A stretch of DNA of 64,000 bases from Microbispora sp. H11081 (lineage in GTDB: Bacteria > Actinomycetota > Actinomycetes > Streptosporangiales > Streptosporangiaceae). Below, piece by piece: positions 34,524 to 44,422 of this stretch. The notes beneath the pieces were generated by a model. It was given only the letters and a program-made list of their open reading frames with translations, ran no database searches and was not told the origin of the DNA. Positions within the stretch are counted from its first letter, which is position 1, and each line of letters begins with the position of its first letter. Where the stretch lies: the NCBI RefSeq assembly GCF_012999535.1, contig NZ_JABBWV010000005.1, positions 248,001-312,000 on the forward strand, in the 5' to 3' direction. A program made the translations under genes and the position numbers.

Positions 34524-35720
34524 GTGGAGACTTCGGTGCCAGGGCGAGCCGAAACACGGCTCCAGGCCAAAATCCTTACGCGATTGCGGGATGCCGGTCC
34601 GCAATCTCGCATTCAGCTGTCGGAACACTTCGAAGTGTCACGAACGACGATCGGGACGGAACTCGGCCGGCTCACGGCGCTTCATCTCGTCGAGGAAATC
34701 GGGCCTGCCGCGTCCCGCGGAGGCCGCCGCTCGACCGTCATCGATCTCGCCGGTCACGTTCGATTCGTCGGCATCGCCATCGGCGCCACCTCGGTTTCCT
34801 CGGCCGTCACGGACGGCAGGCTGCGGGTTCTGGCGTTCGAACGCACTGAATGCGACGTACGCCGGGGGCCGGAACCGGTGCTCGAACTCGCCGCGGAACA
34901 GGGCCGCAGGCTGCTCGTGAAATTGGGCGTGGACAGGCCGCTGGGAGTCGGCGTGAGCGTGCCGGGCCCGGTGGACTTCTCGCGGGGTATCCCGGTGTCG
35001 CCGCCGATCATGCCGGGATGGGACGGTTATCCGGTCCGCGATGTGCTCGGCCGGCGGTTCGATTGCCCGGTCCTGTTGGACAACGACGTCAATGCGATGG
35101 CGCTGGGCGAACAACACACCGGTGTGGCGGGCACGGTGGAGAACTTCCTCTTCGTCAAGGTCGGTACGGGTATCGGCTGCGGAATCGTGGCCAAGAGCGA
35201 GCTCTATCGCGGCATGGACGGGTGCGCGGGGGATATCGGACATATTCCGGTCGCTGATTCGGACGCCATATGCGTATGCGGAAACACGGGATGCCTGGAG
35301 GCGTCGTTCGGTGGCGGCGCGCTCGCTCGTGACGCGCTCGCCGCGGCGCGGTCGGGGCGCTCGCCCATGCTCGGGGAACTGCTCGAACGCAACGGGACGC
35401 TGACCGCCGCGGATGTGGGTGAGGCGGTCGGCGCGGGCGACCCGGTGTCCGTGCAGTTGGTGCGCGACGGCGGACGGCGGGTGGGCGAGGTGCTGGCGGG
35501 CCTGGTGTCGTTCTTCAACCCGAGCCTCATCGTGCTGGGGGGCGGGCTCACGCTGCTCGGCCACATCCTGCTCGCAGAGATCCGCGGCACGATCTACCGG
35601 CGCTCGCTGCCCCTCGCCACCAGGAACCTGCCGATCGTCATGAGCGACCTCGGCGCCAGGGCCGGCGTGATCGGCGCGGCCAGGCTCGTGAGCCAGGAGG
35701 CGTACGAGGTCTCACGGTGA
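34524..35720 (+). CDS. ROK family transcriptional regulator/sugar kinase-like
   Basis: A 398-residue NagC/XylR-type protein: N-terminal winged HTH (QLSEHFEVSRTTIGTELGRL), then the actin-like ROK fold with DNDVNAMALGE and the zinc motif CVCGNTGCLEA. Such proteins repress sugar-utilisation genes and respond to sugars or sugar phosphates. GTG 34524 has no good ribosome site; GTG 34536, preceded by GGTGGAGA, is an alternative removing four residues. The gene has no sugar transporter or kinase nearby, so its target is unknown; argG follows. Confidence 0.88.
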   Translation: METSVPGRAETRLQAKILTRLRDAGPQSRIQLSEHFEVSRTTIGTELGRLTALHLVEEIGPAASRGGRRSTVIDLAGHVRFVGIAIGATSVSSAVTDGRLRVLAFERTECDVRRGPEPVLELAAEQGRRLLVKLGVDRPLGVGVSVPGPVDFSRGIPVSPPIMPGWDGYPVRDVLGRRFDCPVLLDNDVNAMALGEQHTGVAGTVENFLFVKVGTGIGCGIVAKSELYRGMDGCAGDIGHIPVADSDAICVCGNTGCLEASFGGGALARDALAAARSGRSPMLGELLERNGTLTAADVGEAVGAGDPVSVQLVRDGGRRVGEVLAGLVSFFNPSLIVLGGGLTLLGHILLAEIRGTIYRRSLPLATRNLPIVMSDLGARAGVIGAARLVSQEAYEVSR

Positions 35721-37364
<1,644 letters not shown>

Positions 37365-37376
37365 CGACCACGACTG

Positions 37377-37403
37377 GGGCGCCCGGTGTCGCCGGGCGCC
37401 CTT
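37377..37403 (+). terminator. argG terminator
   Basis: GGGCGCCCGG (37377-37386) and CCGGGCGCCC (37392-37401) form a perfect 10-bp stem around TGTCG, followed by TT only; a strong GC hairpin of the type common in actinomycetes. Confidence 0.75.
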
Positions 37404-37482
37404 CGACGTCATCAAGCCGGGCCAGGGACGTCTGCAAGCCGGGTACGTCGGCAAGCCGGACCGGGGGCGTCCGGAAGCCAGG

Positions 37483-38373
37483 TCAAGCGTGGGCGGTGAG
37501 GAGCTCGGTGATCCGGGTGAACCCGTCGGCGCCGTGGCCCTCTGCGATGACGCGGCGGGCCCAGCCCTCGGCCGCGCGCATCACACTCGCGTCGATGCCG
37601 TGGGCCTCGGAGGTATGGACGACGTGGGCCATGGACGAGGCCGCCGAGGTGATCGGGTTGCCCTCGCCGGAGAACCCGCCGCTGTCCACTTCCGCCGCCG
37701 CCTCCTCGAAGATGGGCGGCAGGATCGCGCCGATGCCCTTGGCGAACGGCGCCAGCTCCCGCGCGGTCACCCCTTCGGCCCGCGCCACCGCCAGCGCGTG
37801 CGCGTAGCCCGCCATCGCGGTCCAGAAGACGTCGAGTAACGCGATGTCGTAGGCCGCCGCCCGGCCGATCTCCTCGCCGAGATGGGTGTGCGTGCCGCCG
37901 AGGGCCTCCAGCACCGGCCGGTGCCGCCGGTATGGCTCCTCCGGGCCGCTGTGCAGGAACACCGCGGCCGGGGTGCCGATGGTCGTGGTCGGCGTCATGA
38001 TCGCGCCGTCGAGATATTCGATGCCGTGCTGGGCTGCCCAGGCCGCGGTGCTCCGGGCGCGGCCGGGCGTGTCGGCCGTCAGGTTCACGAGCGTGCGTCC
38101 CCCGAGCGCGCCGGCGACCGCCTCGCGCCGCACGACGGCGTCCGCCGCGTCGTAGTTCACCACGCAGATCACGGTCAGCTCGCTCGCGGCGACAGCCGCC
38201 TCCGGTGTGGGAGCGCCGTACGCGCCCCGCTCGGCCAACTGCAGATCTTTGCCCGGCGTCCGGTTCCAGACCGTGGTCCGGAGGCCGGCGTTGAGGAAGG
38301 CCCCGGCCAGGGCCTGGCCCATCGGCCCAAGGCCGAGCACGGTGACGGCAGACTGGTGGGCGTGCTGGCTCAT
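37483..38373 (-). CDS. NAD(P)-binding imine reductase-like oxidoreductase
   Basis: A 296-residue beta-hydroxyacid dehydrogenase/imine reductase relative. N-terminal Rossmann motif GLGPMGQALA (about residues 14-23) and NADPH-type WNRTPGK; then LDGAIMTPTTTIGTP and a helical dimerisation domain in which such enzymes place their active site. Relatives reduce cyclic imines; the natural substrate is unknown. It is divergent from an HxlR regulator over a very short spacer, so it is probably induced by a reactive compound sensed by that regulator. Confidence 0.85.
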   Translation of the reverse strand: MSQHAHQSAVTVLGLGPMGQALAGAFLNAGLRTTVWNRTPGKDLQLAERGAYGAPTPEAAVAASELTVICVVNYDAADAVVRREAVAGALGGRTLVNLTADTPGRARSTAAWAAQHGIEYLDGAIMTPTTTIGTPAAVFLHSGPEEPYRRHRPVLEALGGTHTHLGEEIGRAAAYDIALLDVFWTAMAGYAHALAVARAEGVTARELAPFAKGIGAILPPIFEEAAAEVDSGGFSGEGNPITSAASSMAHVVHTSEAHGIDASVMRAAEGWARRVIAEGHGADGFTRITELLTAHA

Positions 38374-38423
38374 GTCTCGACTCCTGCATGCATGAAAGCG
38401 ATGGCGCTGAACGGAATGGAAAG

Positions 38424-38804
38424 ATGACGCGTAGCCGTGCCGCAGACCCGAACGTCTGCGGGGTCACCGCCGCGATCGCCGTGATCGACGGCAAGTGGAA
38501 GACGATCCTGCTCTGGCTCCTGGAATCCGCTCCGCGTCGCCCCGGCGAGCTGGTCCGGCGGCTGCCGGGCCTCACCGAGAAGGTGCTGACTCAGACGCTC
38601 AGGGAGATGGAGGCCGACGGGCTGGTGCACCGTGAGGTGCACGACGGCCGCCCGCTGAAGACGGTGTACTCACTGACCGATTTCGGCCAGGAGCTCTCCC
38701 AGGCGCTGGCGCCGCTGTCCGACTGGGGACATCGCCGCCTGGAGAGGCTGGCCCGGGAGGCGCCGTCCGGGGAAGCGCAGGCAGGGCCCCTGCCGGTCTC
38801 CTGA
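38424..38804 (+). CDS. HxlR family regulator
   Basis: A 126-residue winged-helix protein with the conserved Cys near the N-terminus (NVCGVTAAIAVIDGKWKT) and the wing region REVHDGRPLKTVYSLTDFG. HxlR proteins often sense aldehydes or oxidants through that Cys. ATG 38424 follows GGAATGGAAAG; another ATG at 38388 would leave only 14 bases to the divergent gene and is less likely. It probably controls the imine-reductase-like gene. Confidence 0.88.
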   Translation: MTRSRAADPNVCGVTAAIAVIDGKWKTILLWLLESAPRRPGELVRRLPGLTEKVLTQTLREMEADGLVHREVHDGRPLKTVYSLTDFGQELSQALAPLSDWGHRRLERLAREAPSGEAQAGPLPVS

Positions 38805-38989
38805 CACACCGCCGTCACCCCCGTTCCCGCCTGGCATCGGGCCGCCTTCCGGCTGCCCGCAACCAGCTTCACGCCGCTCGGCCCCAGCCGACAAGTACCC
38901 ACAAAAAGGTGGGTAGGCGGTGAAGCCCCGCCCCCACGATCAGCGGTTCTTTGCCCAGCGCATACGTGTTCTTTGCCCCGGGTGGCTCG

Positions 38990-39168
38990 GCCCTGTCCTG
39001 GAAGGCCACTACGGACGACCCGGACAACGGGCTGGGGAGGTGCGCGGCGACCGCCGCCACTTCGTGCACTCCAAGGTCATGGCGTGGGCCGGCCTGGACC
39101 GCGCCGTGCGGGCCGTCGAACGATTCGGCCTGGAGGGGCCCGCGGATCGGTGGCGCGCCACCCGCTAG
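38990..39168 (+). pseudogene. Glycoside hydrolase family 15 fragment
   Basis: The frame ending at TAG 39166-39168 reads EVRGDRRHFVHSKVMAWAGL then DRAVRAVERFGLEGP, the conserved catalytic-domain core of GH15 trehalase/glucoamylase-like proteins. The preceding DDPDNG, expected just before it, is in another frame (shift near 39025-39035). Everything else of the about 600-residue enzyme is missing. Confidence 0.75.
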
Positions 39169-39515
39169 GTGCGCCCCGACGTGGTGATCGAGGCGACCGG
39201 CGCGGGGCCGGTCATCTTCGCCGTGGCGGCCAACACCGCGCCGTACGGCATCGTCTGTCTCACCGGCGTCTCCTCAGCCGGCCACCGGATCACGCTCGAC
39301 GCGGGCAGCCTCAACCGCGACATTGTGCTGGAGACCGACGTGCTCATCGGCTCGGTCAACGCCAACTGCGGCCACTACGCCACCGCGGCCGACGCCCTGG
39401 CCAAGGCCGACCTCGCCTGGCTGAACCGGCTGATCACCCGCAGGGTGCCGCTGGAGTCGTTCCGGACGCCTTCACCGCCGGGCCGGAGGACGTCAAGGCC
39501 GTCGTCGAGTTGTGA
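39169..39515 (+). pseudogene. Glucose 1-dehydrogenase C-terminal fragment
   Basis: It encodes VVIEATGAGPVIFAVAANTA and TAPYGIVCLTGVSSAGHR, and ends after a frameshift near 39460-39472 with DAFTAGPEDVKAVVEL. This is the C-terminal Glu_dehyd_C region of zinc-dependent glucose dehydrogenases. The N-terminal catalytic half is absent. It is joined directly to the GH15 fragment. Confidence 0.78.
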
Positions 39516-39527
39516 CGGCTCTCCCGC

Positions 39528-40070
39528 TCACAGCGTGAAGATCAGCATCGCGGTGAGGCCGAGGGTCACCGCCACGAAGCCGGCCGTCCTGGGCTGCTGG
39601 GCGGCCTCCCGGCGGGAGGAGACCACCAGCAGGACGGCCACGGCGACCGCCACCAGGAGGTGCAGGCCGTACCAGACGGGGATCGGCACCCTGGCGAGGA
39701 AGGTCCCTGACAGCAGGTCGTCGGCGGATCCCCAGCCGCCGAGCGCGGCGAGCGCCGCCAGGCCCAGCACCGGCAGCGCGTACCGATACCTGCCGAGCAG
39801 CGCCCAGACGACGGTCCCGAGGCCGAGCAGGATTGTGCAGCGGTGGTGCACCTGCCGCGCGAACAGGCCGCCGGGGTCGTCGAAGCTGAGGTCGAGGATC
39901 GAGTGGTAGGCGGAGGACATCTCCGTGCCCCGCAGCGGCGCGTAGCCGCCGTCGTAGGTGACCATCGCGCCGCTCGGCACGTAGGAGAAGGCCAGGACGC
40001 CACCGGTGATCAGGAAGGCCGCGAAGAGGTAGATCAGCATCTCGCCTACTGCCTGCCTCACCCGATTCAT
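39528..40070 (-). CDS. Short cytochrome b (QcrB)-like membrane protein
   Basis: A 180-residue protein with four membrane segments. Its first half resembles the N-terminal part of QcrB: YDGGYAPLRGTEMSSAYHSI, LDLSFDDPGGLFARQVHHR and SADDLLSG have direct counterparts in cytochrome b of actinobacterial bcc complexes. Aligned by eye, one haem-ligand pair is kept (H75 in helix B, H137 in helix D), while the positions 14 residues later hold W89 and S151 instead of His. The C-terminal half of QcrB is absent. It could be a one-haem cytochrome b or a degenerate paralog. It is followed downstream by the gene scars, and the STAS fusion genes lie upstream. Confidence 0.7.
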   Translation of the reverse strand: MNRVRQAVGEMLIYLFAAFLITGGVLAFSYVPSGAMVTYDGGYAPLRGTEMSSAYHSILDLSFDDPGGLFARQVHHRCTILLGLGTVVWALLGRYRYALPVLGLAALAALGGWGSADDLLSGTFLARVPIPVWYGLHLLVAVAVAVLLVVSSRREAAQQPRTAGFVAVTLGLTAMLIFTL

Positions 40071-40096
40071 CCGGATATCTCAGCACAGGTGCCGCC

Positions 40097-40900
40097 TCAA
40101 GGAGGCGGAAACAGGTGGACCGCCTTGGCGGGCGTCTCCGAGGTCGTGAGCGGAAGCGGGCTCAGCTCGCCGAGGCGCTCGGCGAAGTCCGGCGCGAGGC
40201 CGGTCAGGACAACCATCCCCGCCGTGGCCGACACCCGCTGCTGCGTGATGATCAGAGCCGTGATGCCCGTGCTGTCCCAGTAGGTCACCGCGGAAAGATC
40301 CACCACCAGCCGCAGGGACGGCGTACGGGAGACGAGTTCGCCGACCATCTCGGTGACCTTCGGCGCGGCATGCTCGTCGAGGGCGCCGTCCAGTTCCAGG
40401 ATGACGTGCGAGTCGAGGTGGCGCGGCCGGAGGGCGGCGGACCGGCGCGCCGCGGGCGCTGGGAGGGCGAAGTCGGCCGTTGCGACCGTTCCCTCCGGGC
40501 CGGAGTCGATCGTGAACCGGTCGGACAGATAGCGGGCGAGCCACAGGCCGTGGCCGTGCCGGACTGGCCACGTGGCGGCGTCGCGCCCGGACGCGCCCGT
40601 GTCGCTCACCTCGCACCGCAGCACTTCGCCGAGCTGAGAGATCACCGAACGTCCGGTTCCCGGCCCGTGGAAGATTGCGTTGGTGGCGAGTTCGTGGACG
40701 ATGAGGACCAGGTCGACGGCACGGCCGTGGGGCATCCCGGCGTGCACGGCGTGTGCCAGCAACGTCTCCCGCAGCGGGTAGAGCGAGCCGTGGTCGAACG
40801 GCTGGTCGAGGATCGGCACCGGTGTCGCGGGCTTCTGCCGCCCGCGCTCGGCGCCGGAGGCGAGGCGGGAGGGGTTCATCATCGTCCCGTCATCGCTCAT
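40097..40900 (-). CDS. Anti-sigma kinase (RsbW-like) fused to STAS domain
   Basis: A 267-residue protein. Residues about 30-150 form a HATPase of the RsbW type (LIVHELATNAIFHGPGTG, SDTGASG, HGHGLWLARYL). Residues about 160-260 form a STAS domain with DLSAVTYWDSTGITAL, where the Ser of WDSTG is the predicted phosphosite. Kinase and substrate-like domains in one chain suggest self-regulation. It overlaps the upstream MEDS-STAS gene by 11 bases, forming an operon. No phosphatase or sigma factor is adjacent. Confidence 0.85.
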   Translation of the reverse strand: MSDDGTMMNPSRLASGAERGRQKPATPVPILDQPFDHGSLYPLRETLLAHAVHAGMPHGRAVDLVLIVHELATNAIFHGPGTGRSVISQLGEVLRCEVSDTGASGRDAATWPVRHGHGLWLARYLSDRFTIDSGPEGTVATADFALPAPAARRSAALRPRHLDSHVILELDGALDEHAAPKVTEMVGELVSRTPSLRLVVDLSAVTYWDSTGITALIITQQRVSATAGMVVLTGLAPDFAERLGELSPLPLTTSETPAKAVHLFPPP

Positions 40901-41759
40901 GCGCGGTCACCAGGCTGATCCCGGGCAGGCTCTGCGCGCCGAGAAGCACGAATCTCGGCGCGATGGCGGGGTTGCAGCGGAGGACGACCGTGCGGGCGGG
41001 CGCCAGGCTCCGGGCCGCGTCGATGATCGTCCGGGTGCAGGACAGATCGATGAAGGACAGCTCGGCCATGTTGATCGTGACCGGGCCGTCGGATCTGATC
41101 GCCTCGCTCAGCGCCAGGGCCAGAGGGTCCTCGGCCGCCCGGTCGATCTGCCCCGCCATGCGGATGCCGGGCGGCGCGTACTGGCGGCAGATGCGCAGCA
41201 GCGGGTCGTCGTGGTAGGTGGCCGTGGCGACCGCGCGCGTGTGGAACGGGGAGACTGAGGCGAGGGTCACCGGGTCGAAGCGTTCGCGGTCGTACTGGCA
41301 GAGCACGGACACGCCGCTGTCCGGCAGCGCCGTCGCGATCTTCTCCTCGAAGGCGGGAAGCTGCTCCACGCCGCAGACCGGCCGCAGCGCCCAGCCCATG
41401 TCGAGGGCCACCCGGAGCCCCGCGTAGCCCTCGCGCGCGGTCAGCTCCATCTGGGAGATCAGCCACCCCATCGCGTGATCCACGCTGAAGGCCTGCCCGG
41501 AAAGCAGGCCCTCCTGGGAGGCGACGACGTCCATCCGCCCGCTCGCGGTGGCGGACCGCACGGCGATCCCGCGGCGGCTCAGCTCGGCCATCGCCGCCGG
41601 CGGCTCCTCGCACAGCCAGACGACCCGCAGCCCGCCCGACAGCCCGTCACGTACGTACGCCGCGGTGAGGTCGAGCAGTTCCTCCGGCTCGCCGAAGGTC
41701 AGACAGGCGTGGTCGTTGATCGCCAGATCCGTGATCTGCACCTCTGCGCTGACGGTCAC
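40890..41759 (-). CDS. MEDS sensory domain fused to STAS domain
   Basis: A 289-residue protein. The N-terminal part (INDHACLTFGEPEELLDLTA; VDHAMGWLISQMELTAREGY) matches MEDS, the methanogen/methylotroph DcmR sensory domain, related to RecA/KaiC folds. The C-terminal part (VTINMAELSFIDLSCTRTII) is a STAS domain. The GTG at 41759 opens a two-gene unit with the kinase-STAS gene. Such proteins are thought to feed signals, possibly small organic or redox cues, into partner switching. The signal is unknown. Confidence 0.82.
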   Translation of the reverse strand: MTVSAEVQITDLAINDHACLTFGEPEELLDLTAAYVRDGLSGGLRVVWLCEEPPAAMAELSRRGIAVRSATASGRMDVVASQEGLLSGQAFSVDHAMGWLISQMELTAREGYAGLRVALDMGWALRPVCGVEQLPAFEEKIATALPDSGVSVLCQYDRERFDPVTLASVSPFHTRAVATATYHDDPLLRICRQYAPPGIRMAGQIDRAAEDPLALALSEAIRSDGPVTINMAELSFIDLSCTRTIIDAARSLAPARTVVLRCNPAIAPRFVLLGAQSLPGISLVTAHER

Positions 41760-41863
41760 CGATCCACCACCCCCAGGCGGGTTCCTGTTCGCCTACCGTC
41801 TCATCGGGCTACCCATCCTAGTAACCGGCACTCGTCAAGATCGGTATCGACCGGAGGCAGGAG

Positions 41864-42877
41864 CTACAGGTGCATCGGCGTACGGCCGGCCCGGTCGCGG
41901 AACAGCCACCAGTTCCAGGCCTGGGAGATCACCAGCAGCGGCACCAGGACCACGGCGAAGCCCGCCAGGATCCGCAGGGTGCCCGCCTCCGCCATCGTCT
42001 CCGCCAGTCGCAGGCCGGTGCCCGGGGCGCTTGAGGAGACCAGCGCGAAGGGATGCAGGCCCGCGCCGAGGGCGACGACGGGCAGGGCGGCCGCGCACGA
42101 GGTCGCGCAGAAGGCGCGGCCTGGGTGACCCGCCCGCAGCAGCGCCGCCGCGACGAGGAGCACGACCACCAGGGCGACGCCGGCCACGAGGGCGGGCCAC
42201 GCGTTGACGAGGGCGTGCCGCGCCGAGGAGAGGAAGCCGGCGACGATGACGGCGGCGGCAGCCACGGCCGCGACGAGCAGGGCGCGGCGGCCGGCCCTCG
42301 CCGCCCGCGCGCCCGGCTCGCCGCCGGTCCGCCAGGCCAGGAACGACGCCCCGTGCGCGACGAACACCGCCGTGGTCGTGGCGGAGCACAGCAGTACGAA
42401 GGGGTGGACCAAGTCGGCGGGTCCGAGCGAGAAGGCGTTCCTGGCGTCAAGCGGCACCCCCGCGAGGAGGCGGCCGGTCACGAGCCCCCACCCCGCGGCG
42501 GGGACCAGCCCGCCCAGGAAGATCAACCCATCCCAGAGCCGGCGCGCCGAGGCGCCCCGGTGGTGACCGCGCAACTGCACGGCGGCATTGCCGACGGCGA
42601 TCGCGGCCAGGATCGCCGCGAACAGGAAGTACATCCCCGGCAGCAGCCGCCCCTCCAGGAAGGGGAAGGCGCCGAACAGGACCCCGGCCGCGACCACCAG
42701 CCAGACCTCGTTGCCGAGGAAGAACGGGCCGAAGGCGTTGAGCAGCGCCCGCCGCTCGCGGTCGTCACGGCCGAACCGGGGGGTGAGCATCTGCACGCCG
42801 TAGTCGAGACCGGCCAGGACGAAGTAGCCGGCGAGCAGCAGCCCGAGCAGGGCGGGCCACGCGGGTCCGAGAGTCAC
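41864..42877 (-). CDS. cydB: Cytochrome bd oxidase subunit II
   Basis: A 337-residue membrane protein with about nine segments, starting VTLGPAWPALLGLLLAGYFV and containing GLDYGVQML and the characteristic GNEVWLVVAAGVLFGAFP. CydB pairs with CydA in the quinol-oxidising, high-oxygen-affinity terminal oxidase. GTG 42877 follows GAGGAG. It lies 43 bases after cydA. The ABC exporter genes cydDC usually found next are not here. Confidence 0.93.
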   Translation of the reverse strand: MTLGPAWPALLGLLLAGYFVLAGLDYGVQMLTPRFGRDDRERRALLNAFGPFFLGNEVWLVVAAGVLFGAFPFLEGRLLPGMYFLFAAILAAIAVGNAAVQLRGHHRGASARRLWDGLIFLGGLVPAAGWGLVTGRLLAGVPLDARNAFSLGPADLVHPFVLLCSATTTAVFVAHGASFLAWRTGGEPGARAARAGRRALLVAAVAAAAVIVAGFLSSARHALVNAWPALVAGVALVVVLLVAAALLRAGHPGRAFCATSCAAALPVVALGAGLHPFALVSSSAPGTGLRLAETMAEAGTLRILAGFAVVLVPLLVISQAWNWWLFRDRAGRTPMHL

Positions 42878-42920
42878 GGGGGCTCCTCTTTCACAGTGCG
42901 GGCTACTTCGGGGAGGACTG

Positions 42921-44195
42921 CTACAGGGCGAGCGACGCGGCGGGCCGGTCCGCCTGCCCGTCACTGGGGGATCCGCCCAGGTCGGTGTCGGCCGGGCCGC
43001 GGCGGGCGTACCGGGCGATCAGCGCCCAGTCGGCGACCGCCAGTGCGAGGAAGACCCCGCAGAACAGGACCAGGGACGCCGTCATCGAGCCGACGGGCGA
43101 CCGTGCGGCGGCCGTCGTGAGCTCGCCGTACACCAGCCACGGCTGGCGTCCCACCTCGCGCAGCAGCCATCCGCCGAACGCGGCGACGAAGGGCAGGGGA
43201 ATCGCGACCAGCATCAGGTACGCCGCAGGGCGGAAGCGGAGGTACCGGTCGCGGTGGAGCAGGACGAGGGCCACGACGACCAGCAGGAAGATCAGATAAC
43301 CGGTGTCCTGCATGACGTCGAAGGCGGTGGCGATCCAGGAGGGCGGCCGGTAGTCCCCCGCGCCGAACCGCTGCACCAGTTGGGCCTGCACGTCCTCGAC
43401 CCGCAGGGAGCCGATGTCGTCGACATGGCCCTGGAGGGTCGCCGCCTTCATGGGCTGGGTGTCCACGAGCGTCGGAATCTGCACGAAGCCGTAGTAGAGC
43501 GCCACCGACGCCGCGGGCGCGGCCACGAACAGGCCGAGCCGGAGCGACGCGCGGAAGAACTCCCGCTCCGCCGTGCGCTTGAGGAAGTGGTAGGAGCTCA
43601 CCCCCGCCACGAACACGCCGCCGGTCATCAGCGCGGCGGTGGCGGCGTGCACCAGCGCGTTGATCGCGTTGGGGTTGGTGAGCATGGCGCCGAAGTCGAC
43701 GAGGCGGGCGACGCCGCCGCGCACCTCGTGCCCGACCGGGTGCTGCAGGAACCCGTTGGCCACCATGATCCAGTACGCCGAGGCGTACGCGGTGAGGGTG
43801 ACCAGCCAGATCAACGTGACGTGCACCGCCTTGGGCAGCTTCCCCCAGCCGAAGATCCACATGCCCAGGAAGGTGGACTCGGCGAAGAAGGCGACGATCG
43901 TCTCGAGCGCGAGCGGGGCGCCGAAGACGTTGCCCGCGTAGTCGGCCAGCCCGCTCCAGGCGAGCCCGAACTGGAACTCCATGACCAGGCCGGTGACGAT
44001 GCCCAGCACGTAGTTCACGACGTAGATCTGGCCCCAGAACCGGGTCATGCGCTCCATGAGCGGCGCGCCCCCGAGGGCGTGCCGGGTGTGCATGACCGCG
44101 ATCAGCGGGGCGAGGCCGAGGGTGAGCATCACGAACAGCCAGTGGAAACCGGCCGTCGTCGCGAACTGGAGGCGCGCCAGCGCCTCGTCCGTCAT
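42921..44195 (-). CDS. cydA: Cytochrome bd oxidase subunit I
   Basis: A 424-residue quinol oxidase subunit carrying haems b558, b595 and d. Visible: H18 in AGFHWLFVML (equivalent of E. coli His19), the haem b558-ligand region GFLQHPVGHE, and the quinol-loop GRQPWLVYGEL. The Q-loop is short, as in Bacillus and actinobacterial enzymes. ATG 44195 is the first conserved start. No cyd repressor site was recognised in the 200 bases upstream. Confidence 0.95.
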   Translation of the reverse strand: MTDEALARLQFATTAGFHWLFVMLTLGLAPLIAVMHTRHALGGAPLMERMTRFWGQIYVVNYVLGIVTGLVMEFQFGLAWSGLADYAGNVFGAPLALETIVAFFAESTFLGMWIFGWGKLPKAVHVTLIWLVTLTAYASAYWIMVANGFLQHPVGHEVRGGVARLVDFGAMLTNPNAINALVHAATAALMTGGVFVAGVSSYHFLKRTAEREFFRASLRLGLFVAAPAASVALYYGFVQIPTLVDTQPMKAATLQGHVDDIGSLRVEDVQAQLVQRFGAGDYRPPSWIATAFDVMQDTGYLIFLLVVVALVLLHRDRYLRFRPAAYLMLVAIPLPFVAAFGGWLLREVGRQPWLVYGELTTAAARSPVGSMTASLVLFCGVFLALAVADWALIARYARRGPADTDLGGSPSDGQADRPAASLAL

Positions 44196-44422
44196 CGGTG
44201 TCCGCCCGTCACCCGGCGGGGCGAGGTGCGGGGTGGGTGAAGGAGTGACAAATCAGCCCTTTCCTCGCAAAATCCGCAAGAGCTGATGGATCATATCCCT
44301 CACCGCCACGCTTCGCGGCAGGTGATCGGCCGCCTCGCACCGGGCGGCCGAGACGGATGCCGGGCGGTGATCGAGTGCCGCCGTCAGCCGGACGCTCTCG
44401 TGAAATCGGGTCGTGGGCCAGG

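Noticed and set aside
34465..34920. Alternative frames at the ROK start (ATG 34489 and ATG 34508)
   Set aside because: They run in other frames than the recognisable HTH and ROK domains.
44196..44290. Rex-type operator before cydA
   Set aside because: TTTGTCACTCCTTCACC has partial half-sites but wrong spacing for TTGTGAA-N6-TTCACAA.
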